DNA from: Salinisphaera sp963835375
Lineage (GTDB): Bacteria > Pseudomonadota > Gammaproteobacteria > Nevskiales > Salinisphaeraceae
Direction: 5' to 3'
DNA: 64,000 bases
Assembly (NCBI GenBank): GCA_963835375.1
Contig: CAWIGB010000021.1
Location: 1-64,000 of the forward strand
Below the pieces are notes generated by a model, which was not told where the DNA came from, made no database searches, and saw only the letters and a program-made list of their open reading frames with translations. Positions 17,670 through 24,594 of the stretch are shown here, piece after piece. How positions within the stretch are numbered: position 1 is the stretch's first letter; each line of letters opens with the position of its first letter. A program made the position numbers and the translations under genes.

Positions 17670-18704
17670 CTACGCCCGCTGAGCCGCCTCGCGTAGCGCG
17701 TCGGCGGCGACCGCGGCACGATCGAACACACCGGCATCCAGAATCCAGTGCGTGATCAAGGCCGCCGGCGTGACGTCGAAGGCCGGATTGGCCACGGGGG
17801 CATCCGTAGGCGCCCAGCACAGATCGCCGGCCGGCCCGCTCACCCCACGTACTTCATCGGCGGCGCGTTGCTCGATCTCGATATCGGCACCCGAGGCACA
17901 GGCCGGATCGAGCGTGGTGTGGGGCGCGGCTACAGCGAATGGAATACCGTGATAGTGGGCGGCCACGGCCAGCCCATAGGTCCCGATCTTGTTGGCCACA
18001 TCGCCGTTGACCGCGATTCGATCGGCACCGACGATCACCCGGTCCACCTCGCCACGTGCCATGAGCGCCGCGGCCATGTTGTCGGTGATCAGCGTGTAGG
18101 GCACGCCCAGGGCGCCCAGCTCCCAGGCGGTGAGCCGGCCGCCCTGGAGCAACGGACGCGTCTCGTCGACCCAGACCGAGATGCCCTTGCCCTGTTCATG
18201 CGCACGGCGAATCACACCAACCGCTGTGCCGATGCCGGCCGTGGCCAGCCCACCAGTGTTGCAGTGGGTGAGTATGCGTTCGCCGCCCGCGATCAGCGCC
18301 GCGCCATGCTCGCCCATGGCGTTGCATAGCGCGACGTCATCATCGGCCAAATCATCGGCGGCCTCGACCAGCGCCCGGCGCCAGTCCGAACCGACCATGG
18401 ACCGGCGCAGAACGTCCATTGCATTCGAGAGATTGACCGCGGTGGGCCGGGCCGAGCGCAGGATTTCTATCGCCTCGATCAGCGTATCGCGATCGTCGCC
18501 GGCCTCGGCGCGTACCGCAACCATAAGGGCCGCGGCAATAGCGATCAGCGGCGCGCCGCGAACCCGCAGCGTCTGGATCGCCTCCAGCATCGCCCCGACT
18601 GTCTCGATCGCAAGCCATTGTTCAACGTGCGGCAGCCGCGACTGGTCCAGCAATTCAAGCCGGCCCGCAGCAACGGTCAGCCCCAGCCCTCGACGATCGC
18701 GCAT
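17670..18704 (-). CDS. mtnA: S-methyl-5-thioribose-1-phosphate isomerase, methionine salvage
   Basis: Cytoplasmic isomerase of 344 residues related to eIF2B subunits; it opens methylthioribose-1-phosphate to methylthioribulose-1-phosphate. Signature stretches are IQTLRVRGAPLIAIAAAL near residue 45, LTHCNTGGLATAGIGTAVGV with the catalytic Cys, and IVGADRIAVNGDVANKIGTY with the catalytic Asp. The length is normal. It is transcribed towards mtnC. MtnB, MtnD and the MTA phosphorylase or kinase that complete the pathway are not in this window. Confidence 0.9.
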   Translation of the reverse strand: MRDRRGLGLTVAAGRLELLDQSRLPHVEQWLAIETVGAMLEAIQTLRVRGAPLIAIAAALMVAVRAEAGDDRDTLIEAIEILRSARPTAVNLSNAMDVLRRSMVGSDWRRALVEAADDLADDDVALCNAMGEHGAALIAGGERILTHCNTGGLATAGIGTAVGVIRRAHEQGKGISVWVDETRPLLQGGRLTAWELGALGVPYTLITDNMAAALMARGEVDRVIVGADRIAVNGDVANKIGTYGLAVAAHYHGIPFAVAAPHTTLDPACASGADIEIEQRAADEVRGVSGPAGDLCWAPTDAPVANPAFDVTPAALITHWILDAGVFDRAAVAADALREAAQRA

Positions 18705-18714
18705 GAGCCCCGAA

Positions 18715-20078
18715 CTAAGCCGTGCCGCCGACGCGGCGGAGCAGCTCGTCGGTCTTTTGCCGCAACAGCGACTTGTCGCCGCGTGTTTCGACGTTGAGCC
18801 GGATCACCGGTTCGGTGTTGGACTTGCGCAGATTGAAGCGCCATTCGCCGAAATCCATCGACAGCCCGTCGACATGTTCCACGCTCTGGGCCGACTCGGC
18901 GTAATGGGCTTCCATATCGGCCATCACCGCGTCGGCATCCTCGACCTCGCGATTGATCTCGCCGGAGGCCGGGAACGCGGCGATGCGTTCCTTGACCAGC
19001 GTCGACAGGCCCTTGCCGGTTTCGCGAGATCAGCTGGGCGATGACCAGCCACGGCAGATGGCCGTTGTCGGCATAGGAGAACTCGCGGAAATAGTGGTGC
19101 GCGCTCATCTCGCCGCCATACAGCGCATCGTTCTCGCGCATGACCTGCTTCATGAACGAATGGCCGGATTTGGATTCCACCGCGCGGCCGCCCGCTTCCT
19201 CGACCTGGGCGAGCGTGTTCCAGATCAGGCGCGGATCGTGAACGATGGCCTCGCCCGGGTTCATCTTCAGCAGCATCTGCGCGATCAGGCCCACGACGTA
19301 GTAGCCCTCGATGAACTCGCCGTGCTCGTCGAAGAAGAAGCAGCGGTCGAAGTCGCCGTCCCAGGCGACGCCGAAATCCGCGCCCGCTTCGCGTACCACC
19401 TTGGAGGTCGCCTCGCGGTTTTCCGACCAGCAGCGGGTTGGGCACGCCGTTGGGCAGCTCGCCGTCGGGCTCGAACTGCATGCGCACGAATCTCGAACGG
19501 CAGCTTTTCGGCGAGTTTTTCCACCACCAGCCCGGCACAGCCGTTGCCCGGATTGACCACGATCTTGAGCGGCTTGAAGTTCTCGGGCTTGATCTGGGCC
19601 AGCAGGAAGTCGACGTAGTCATCGCGCTGATCGAGCGTGCGGCGCTCGCCGCGCGTGGCGGCCGGCGTGACGTCGTCGTCGTGCACGCGGCGCTCGATAT
19701 CGGCCAGACCGGTATCGGCGGAGATCGGCTTGGCCTGTTCGCGCACGAACTTCAGGCCGTTGTAATCCTTGGGGTTATGGCTGGCGGTGACCATGACGCC
19801 GCCGTCCGCCTCCTGCGAGAACACGCCGTAATAGACTTCTTCGGTCCCACAGAGGCCGATATCGAGCACGTCGGCGCCAGCCGTCGGTCAGCCCGTCGAT
19901 CAGGGCGTCGGCCAGTTCCGGGCTCGACAGCCGCATGTCGCGGCCCGACCACGACGGTCTTCGCGCCCAGTTCGGCGACAAACGCCCGACCGATGCGACG
20001 CGCCAGGGCGGCGTCGAGTTCATCGGGAACGCGTGCGCGTACGTCGTACGCCTTGAAGAACGGATAATACTGGCCCAT
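18715..20078 (-). CDS. manB: Phosphomannomutase (CpsG/ManB type), frame broken by several indels
   Basis: Converts mannose-6-phosphate to mannose-1-phosphate for GDP-mannose and exopolysaccharide or LPS synthesis. In order, the reconstructed protein shows FFKAYDVRARVPDELDAALA, a GRDMRLSSPELADALIDGL segment, CGTEEVYYG, the phosphoserine loop TASHNPKDYNG, the metal-binding WDGDFDRCFFFDE and a C-terminal FGEWRFNLRKSNTEPVIRLN phosphate-binding motif. The frame changes near 19947, 19882, 19498, 19428 and 19030. Summed length is about 453 residues, normal for the family. A strong AAAGGAG ribosome-binding site stands before the ATG at 20078. It lies 30 bases after manC, its pathway partner. Confidence 0.85.
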
Positions 20079-20108
20079 CGGGCGTGCTCCTTTAGGTGTC
20101 GGGGCGGC

Positions 20109-21568
20109 TCAGTGCTCGTGCCCGGCGCCGCGCCGGTGTCGTGTTCTTCCAACTCGGGCCGGCCGTAGACGTCGTCGTAACGCACGATGTCGTCCTCGCC
20201 CAGATAGCTGCCGGATTGCACTTCGATCAGGTCGAGTTCTACCTTGCCCGGGTTTTCCAGTCGATGAACGGCGCCCAGCGGGATGTAGGTCGACTGGTTT
20301 TCGGTCAGCAGCATTTCGCGCTCGTCGCAGGTGACCTTGGCGGTACCGTGCACCACGATCCAGTGTTCGGCCCGGTGATGATGCGACTGCAGCGACAGAC
20401 GGCCGCCCGGCGTGACCCGGATATGCTTGACCTGGAAGCGCGGCCCGGCCGCGATCTGCTGGTAGCGAGCCCCAGGGCCGGTACGACTTGCGATGCGCGG
20501 TGGCCTCGCTGCGGCCGGCGCGCATCCAGCTTCGCCACCAGCGTCTTGATGTCCTGCTCGCGCGAGCGATCGGCGACCAGCACGGCGTCCGGGGTTTCGA
20601 TGATGATCTGATCGCGCGTGCCGAGCGCGGCCACCAGCCGGCCTTCGCTACGGACCACGCAGTCGTCGCTATCCTCGAGCCAGACGTCGCCGATCGCGCT
20701 GTTGCCGCGTGAGTCCAGCCCCACCGCGCGGGCGACCGCGGTCCAACTGCCCAGATCCGACCAGGCGACATCCAGTTCGGCCATGACGGCGCGATCAGTC
20801 TTTTCCATCACCGCATAGTCGATCGAATCGGCGCGCACGGCTTCGAAGCTGGCCTTGTCCAGACGCAGGAAATCGATGTCGGTGGTCGCCTTCTCGTAGG
20901 CCGCGGCGACGCCGTCGAAGATATCGCGCGCATGCTCGGCCAGCAGTTCGAGATAATCGCTCGCCCGGAACATGAACATGCCGCTGTTCCAGTAGTGATC
21001 GCCCGCGGCGAGGAACTGCTCGCGCGGTCTCGGCATCGGGCTTTTCGACGAAGGCATCGACCACGCGCACACCCTCGGATACCGGCGCGCCGGCGCGGAT
21101 ATAGCCATAGCCCGTCTCCGGGCGATCGGGCGTAACTCCGAACAGCGCCAGACGTCCGGCGCCGGTCGCCGCGCGGGCACGCTCGATGGTGGCAACGAAC
21201 CCGGCCTGATCGGCCACCGCGTGATCGGTCGGCAGCACCAGCAGTTCCACGTCGTCGCCGTGGCGCGCACGAGCCTCGAAAGCCGCCGCCGCCACCGCGG
21301 CGGCGGTGTTGCGGGGTGCCGGCTCCAGGATGATCCGCCCGCTGTGCCCGGCGCCGTGCATCTGTTCAGCGATCACGAAGCGATGCGCTTCGCTGCCGAT
21401 GGCCAGTGCATCGCCGAGATCGTCCAGCGTACGCAGGCGCTCGAGCGTGGCCGACAACAGGCTCGTCTCGCCGCCGGCCAACGGCAGGAACTGCTTCGGC
21501 CGACTCTGGCGCGAGGCCGGCCAGAGTCGCGTGCCGGTGCCGCCAGCAAGAAGAACGGGAATGAGCAT
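20109..21568 (-). CDS. manC: Mannose-1-phosphate guanylyltransferase / mannose-6-phosphate isomerase, frame broken by indels
   Basis: Bifunctional enzyme producing GDP-mannose. The nucleotidyltransferase half has PVLLAGGTGTRLWPASR at the start and EPAPRNTAAAVAAAA, then FVEKPD; the C-terminal cupin half has SYRPWG and GGRLSLQSHHHRAEHW. The start is MLIPVLLAGG at 21568. The frame changes near 21022, 20510 and 20467, with the protein continuing each time; the exact stop is uncertain and may be 20109. The reconstructed length of about 486 residues is normal. In other bacteria this enzyme (AlgA, ManC, XanB) feeds alginate, xanthan-like or O-antigen synthesis. No polysaccharide polymerase genes are in the window. 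Confidence 0.85.
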
Positions 21569-21683
21569 GAAAACCCCTGGGCGTCTGAATGAGTCAAGCC
21601 GGCTAAGAGCGCAGTCGCCTGCCGTTGCGACGCTATGATACAAACGACGCCGTGCATGGCGCCATGCAGAGCCCGATATCGCC

Positions 21684-22337
21684 TCAGCCGCCGGTTTTGG
21701 CGCCCGCGCCGCGCGACCGATCGATCAGATAATCCACAACCTTGAGCATCCGTTCGTTGCTGCCGGCCACGCGGCCGCTCGTCCAGTAATGCCCGGCCAC
21801 ACTGATGCTCGGCACTGCCATGACCGGGTAGCGCTGCATGCGGGCCGCTATGGCCTGCACTTTCTGATCGACCGCGGGGCTGTGGTAAACCTTGTCGAAA
21901 CGCTGTCCGTCGACGCCGTGGGCCACCATGAACCGGCGCATCTGGCCTTCGCTGGAAAGCGGCTTGCCGTCCTCGTGAATCGCGTCGAAGATCTGATCGT
22001 GCAGGCGATCGACCACGCCGAGTTTCACTTCGGTGTAGTACAGGCGCGCATAGGGCTGCGAACCCGGGCCGAACAGGACCGGCACACGATGGAAAGCAAT
22101 GTCCGGATGCTGCTTGCGCCAGGCGTTGAGCTCGGGCTCGAAGTGGAAACAGTGCGGGCAACTGTAGAGAAAGAACTCGGTCACCCGGACCGCGCCATGG
22201 TTATCAGACGGACCCGCCGAATCGGCGACCTTGTAATCCTCGCCGGTCACGTAACGCGAGATCAGGCTTTGCGCCGAAGCCGGCACACAGAGGGACAAGC
22301 CGACAAGAGCCAGCAGGGCGATCGATCGATTCAACAT
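21684..22337 (-). CDS. dsbA: Periplasmic thiol:disulfide oxidoreductase DsbA
   Basis: Exported protein of 217 residues. A signal peptide (MLNRSIALLALVGLSLCVPA then SAQ) is followed by the thioredoxin fold with the active site FFLYSCPHCFHFEP (CPHC) at about residue 59. The helical insertion follows, then the cis-proline loop in MAVPSISVAGHYWT. DsbA introduces disulfides into exported proteins. It is divergent from engB (83 bases), the same neighbourhood as in Pseudomonas. Confidence 0.9.
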   Translation of the reverse strand: MLNRSIALLALVGLSLCVPASAQSLISRYVTGEDYKVADSAGPSDNHGAVRVTEFFLYSCPHCFHFEPELNAWRKQHPDIAFHRVPVLFGPGSQPYARLYYTEVKLGVVDRLHDQIFDAIHEDGKPLSSEGQMRRFMVAHGVDGQRFDKVYHSPAVDQKVQAIAARMQRYPVMAVPSISVAGHYWTSGRVAGSNERMLKVVDYLIDRSRGAGAKTGG

Positions 22338-22420
22338 GCGCTGTTATTCCCCGCAAATGGTGGCCGGCAGGCGCAGCATTCCGGTTCGCTATCCAACGTC
22401 CGGGCGCGCCAGCACTTATA

Positions 22421-23083
22421 ATGGCCGAGCGTCGTTACACTACCAGCCCGGCCGAATTGATGCCCGAACTCACCGCCCGCGATTTCCGAACCATGCGCTT
22501 TCTGCTGTCGGCGCCCAAATTGTCCGCGTTGCCCGCGGCCGATCGTTGCGAGATCGCCTTCGCGGGACGCTCGAACGCTGGCAAATCGAGCGCGCTCAAC
22601 GCCTTGTGCGAACAAGGCAATCTGGCACGCACCAGCAAGACGCCAGGGCGCACTCAGGCCATCAACTTCTTCGAGAACGAGCGCCTTCGGTTCGCCGATC
22701 TGCCCGGCTACGGGTTCGCTCGTGTACCGCCGGCGATCAAGGCGGAGTGGGGGGCACTGATCGAAGGCTACCTGGCCAAACGCGAAACCCTGAGCGGCGT
22801 GGTACTGATCATGGATGCGCGCCGGCCGCTCCTGGATTTCGATCGCCAGCTCATTGAATGGGGCGCCGCGTACGGTTTGTCTTTCCATCTGGTGCTGACC
22901 AAGGCCGACAAGCTCTCACGCAACGACCAACATAATATCCTTCGTCGGACCCGTGCCGCGGTCGATGGCGCGACCGCGCAGTTGTTCTCCTCCAGCAAGC
23001 GCATCGGCATCGATGAAGCACGAACAGCTATTTCGGCGCTCGTCCCAGAGCCCGACGATGAGCCTGGAGAAACCGCCGACTGA
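22421..23083 (+). CDS. engB: Ribosome-biogenesis GTPase EngB (YihA/YsxC)
   Basis: Small GTPase of 220 residues needed for large-subunit assembly. The motifs are in order: G1 GRSNAGKSSALN near residue 49, G2 TPGRTQAINFF, G3 ADLPGYGFA, G4 LTKADKLS and G5 LFSSSKRIG. The start at 22421 fits the family length. It is the left border of the small-RNA array and is transcribed convergently with it. Confidence 0.92.
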   Translation: MAERRYTTSPAELMPELTARDFRTMRFLLSAPKLSALPAADRCEIAFAGRSNAGKSSALNALCEQGNLARTSKTPGRTQAINFFENERLRFADLPGYGFARVPPAIKAEWGALIEGYLAKRETLSGVVLIMDARRPLLDFDRQLIEWGAAYGLSFHLVLTKADKLSRNDQHNILRRTRAAVDGATAQLFSSSKRIGIDEARTAISALVPEPDDEPGETAD

Positions 23084-23503
23084 ACCACGGGCCTGTTGAT
23101 GCTTCATACAAGCGTCGCGTTGGCCCCCAGACCCCGGCAGGCAAGGCGCGAACGGCCGGTCGTGGCAGCCACGGTCAAGGCGAACGACACCGCGTAAGCG
23201 GGCATTGGGTTTTTCGAGAAGCACCAACGTTTCGGGACAGCGGCTCCTGTGCCGCAATACAGTATGACGACCCGCTCGCGCAGACGCGCTACGCCACGCC
23301 CGCTACGCCTCGACTTGCGGCACAACAGCCTGTGGCGCGGCTTTGTACAGGACGGCAACAAGCCAGCGACGTACGCGGAAACTCCGTTGCCGATCAGTAC
23401 GTTCGTCGAGCCACACCGACCACTTATCGGCAAAACGGCCTCAGGTGTCGACCTGGGCGATCGATTGTGCGATAAATCGTGACAAGGGTTACGCACAGGG
23501 TAT
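23084..23503. other. Gene-free stretch between engB and the small-RNA array
   Basis: I find no credible coding region here. It holds a 16-base imperfect inverted repeat (TGTGCCGCAA core at 23248-23257, TTGCGGCACA at 23315-23324) separated by 57 bases, and a GGGCCTGTTGA motif at 23089 that recurs at 27573 (inverted) and 29308. It may contain the end of engB mRNA or another structured RNA. Confidence 0.4.
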
Positions 23504-23610
23504 AAAAAAGCCCCGCGCGACGAGGGGAGCGTCGCCGGGGCGATCAGTCCGATCCTTGGGGGGACCGGATGTTACCGCTCAGGGAGAAAAGCGGGCAGGT
23601 TGAGTTTACA
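23504..23610 (-). ncRNA. Small RNA copy 5 (distal, most diverged)
   Basis: A predicted transcript of about 107 nt, with its start inferred from the -10 element. The conserved hairpin is present (stem CCGCT, loop TTTCTCCCTG, stem AGCGG). The next hairpin has drifted (ATCCGGT-CCCCCAAGG-ATCGGA). The terminator is a new GC stem with loop CTCCCCT at 23510-23541, followed by TTTTTT (23504-23509). The first 5' hairpin of the other copies is not evident. The promoter spacer is 3 bases longer than in the others, so activity may be lower. Confidence 0.7.
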
Positions 23611-23616
23611 GAGACT

Positions 23617-23647
23617 ATAGACGCCGAGGCTGACCGGACGAAGTTCC
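23617..23647 (-). promoter_or_regulatory. Sigma-E-type promoter of small RNA copy 5 (long spacer)
   Basis: Minus strand GGAACTT (23641-23647), then a 19-base spacer and TCTAT (23617-23621). The extra 3 bases relative to the other copies may weaken it. Confidence 0.55.
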
Positions 23648-23698
23648 CGCACGCACCTAAAAAAATCCGGGAGCGGATCAGGGCGCTGGGGAGCGCCC

Positions 23699-23801
23699 AA
23701 AAAAATGCCCCGACGGTCGGGGGAAACCGTCGGGGCGGATCCGGTCTAGGGGGGAACCGGATGATGCCGCTCAGGGAGAAAAGCGGGCAGGCTTGGCCTG
23801 C
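23699..23801 (-). ncRNA. Small RNA copy 4
   Basis: A predicted transcript of about 103 nt made of four successive hairpins: GCAGGC-CAA-GCCTGC; CCGCT with loop TTTCTCCCTG and AGCGG; ATCCGGT with a loop rich in C (TCCCCCCTAG) closing on ACCGGAT; and the terminator stem GCCCCGACGGT / ACCGTCGGGGC (23707-23736) with loop TTCCCCCG, then A and seven T (23699-23705). Nearly all unpaired bases are in the C-rich loops. It is almost identical to copy 3. Confidence 0.82.
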
Positions 23802-23807
23802 AGAACT

Positions 23808-23835
23808 ATAGACGCCGAGGCTGACCCGAAGTTCC
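23808..23835 (-). promoter_or_regulatory. Sigma-E-type promoter of small RNA copy 4
   Basis: Minus strand GGAACTT (23829-23835), 16-base spacer, TCTATAG (23806-23812). This fits GAACTT-N16-TCT, the consensus recalled for AlgU/RpoE sigma factors. Confidence 0.7.
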
Positions 23836-23885
23836 CACCGCATCAAAAAAAAATCGGGAGCGGATCGGGGCGCTGGGGAGCGCCC

Positions 23886-23989
23886 AAAAAAATGCCCCGA
23901 CGGTCGGGGGAAACCGTCGGGGCGGATCCGGTCTTAGGGGGGAACCGGATGATGCCGCTCAGGGAGAAAAGCGGGCAGGCTTGGCCTGC
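23886..23989 (-). ncRNA. Small RNA copy 3
   Basis: A predicted transcript of about 104 nt with the same four-hairpin plan as copy 4. Hairpin III reads ATCCGGT, loop TCCCCCCTAAG, ACCGGAT. The terminator stem GCCCCGACGGT / ACCGTCGGGGC lies at 23894-23923 and the T tract at 23886-23892. A further hairpin with loop CCCC (GGGCGCT / AGCGCCC) follows directly and could serve as a backup terminator before the next promoter. Confidence 0.82.
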
Positions 23990-23993
23990 AGAA

Positions 23994-24023
23994 CTATAGA
24001 CGCCGAGGCTGACCCGAAGTTCC
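23994..24023 (-). promoter_or_regulatory. Sigma-E-type promoter of small RNA copy 3
   Basis: Minus strand GGAACTT (24017-24023), 16-base spacer, TCTATAG (23994-24000). Confidence 0.7.
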
Positions 24024-24075
24024 CACCGCATCAAAAAAAATATCGGGAGCGGATCGGGGCCGCTGGGGAGCGCCC

Positions 24076-24181
24076 AAAAAAATGCCCCGACGGTCGGGGG
24101 AAACCGTCGGGGCGGATCCGGTCTTTGGGGGGGAACCGGATGTTACCGCTCAGGGAGAAAAGCGGGTAAGCGTTTCGCTTA
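24076..24181 (-). ncRNA. Small RNA copy 2
   Basis: A predicted transcript of about 106 nt. The 5' hairpin differs in sequence but is still a perfect stem (GTAAGCG-AAA-CGCTTAC). Hairpin II is unchanged. Hairpin III is ATCCGGT with a loop of seven C closing on ACCGGAT. The terminator stem is at 24084-24113 with seven T at 24076-24082. The region upstream of its promoter differs from copies 3-5 and is AT-rich. Confidence 0.8.
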
Positions 24182-24187
24182 CATGGA

Positions 24188-24215
24188 TGAGACTGCGGAT
24201 GGGTCGGAAAGTTTC
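24188..24215 (-). promoter_or_regulatory. Sigma-E-like promoter of small RNA copy 2
   Basis: Minus strand GAAACTT (24209-24215, one change from GGAACTT), 16-base spacer, TCTCA (24188-24192). Confidence 0.6.
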
Positions 24216-24304
24216 AAGACAATTCAAATTTTTTTTGAACCGTTCGCATCGACCCTCCGATCAGGCCGAATATCGGCCGCGGGTCGGCCACGCTTGGGGA
24301 TGCT

Positions 24305-24426
24305 GAAAAAAAGAAGCCCCGACAGCAGGGGGAATTGCCGTCGGGGCAAACAGTCCGGTTCTTGGGGGAAACCGGATTGGGGGTTACCGCTCAGGGAGAA
24401 AAGCGGGCAAGCAGCAATGTGCTTGC
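24305..24426 (-). ncRNA. Small RNA copy 1 (polA-proximal)
   Basis: A predicted transcript of about 120 nt. Stems carry compensating changes relative to the other copies: 5' hairpin GCAAGC / GCTTGC, hairpin III TCCGGTT with loop TCCCCCAAG and AACCGGA, terminator GCCCCGACGGCA / TGCTGTCGGGGC with loop ATTCCCCC (24316-24347). Hairpin II is identical to the other copies. A T-rich tract (TTCTTTTTTT) follows at 24306-24315. The stems are kept while the sequence changes, which is good evidence for a functional RNA. Confidence 0.82.
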
Positions 24427-24432
24427 AGGAAA

Positions 24433-24460
24433 TAAGACCCGTCCCCGTCCGGCAAGTTCC
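24433..24460 (-). promoter_or_regulatory. Sigma-E-type promoter of small RNA copy 1
   Basis: Minus strand GGAACTT (24454-24460), 16-base spacer, TCTTA (24433-24437). The spacer sequence is unrelated to that of the other copies, so the two boxes are conserved against background change. Confidence 0.72.
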
Positions 24461-24594
24461 GACACGTGGCAAAAAAATTTTCCGTAAAATTACAAACAGC
24501 TGTAATCGCTTGAAATTTCGATCTGAAATTTTTTCGGGCGACCGTGTCACACCGCAAACAAAGCGCCGATGTAATGGTGGTACCGAAGCGTTTT

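Larger units (their letters stand above)
23504..24460 (-). repeat. Tandem array of five small-RNA genes (unit 188-245 bp)
   Basis: Five direct repeats on the minus strand between engB and polA. Their -35 elements start at 24460, 24215, 24023, 23835 and 23647, giving periods of 245, 192, 188 and 188 bp. Each unit has promoter, four consecutive hairpins and intrinsic terminator. Copies 3 and 4 are almost identical, copies 1, 2 and 5 have diverged while keeping the hairpins. The locus corresponds to that of Spot 42 (enterics) and ErsA (Pseudomonas). Confidence 0.85.

Noticed and set aside
23535..24430. CRISPR-like array
   Set aside because: The repeat unit is about 188-245 bp and almost entirely conserved, without short spacers; each unit has promoter and terminator features instead.
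23535..24430. A plus-strand RNA with GGA-bearing loops that could sequester CsrA/RsmA
   Set aside because: On the plus strand the hairpins are followed by A runs, not T runs. The terminators and the promoter boxes fit only the minus strand, where the loops are C-rich.
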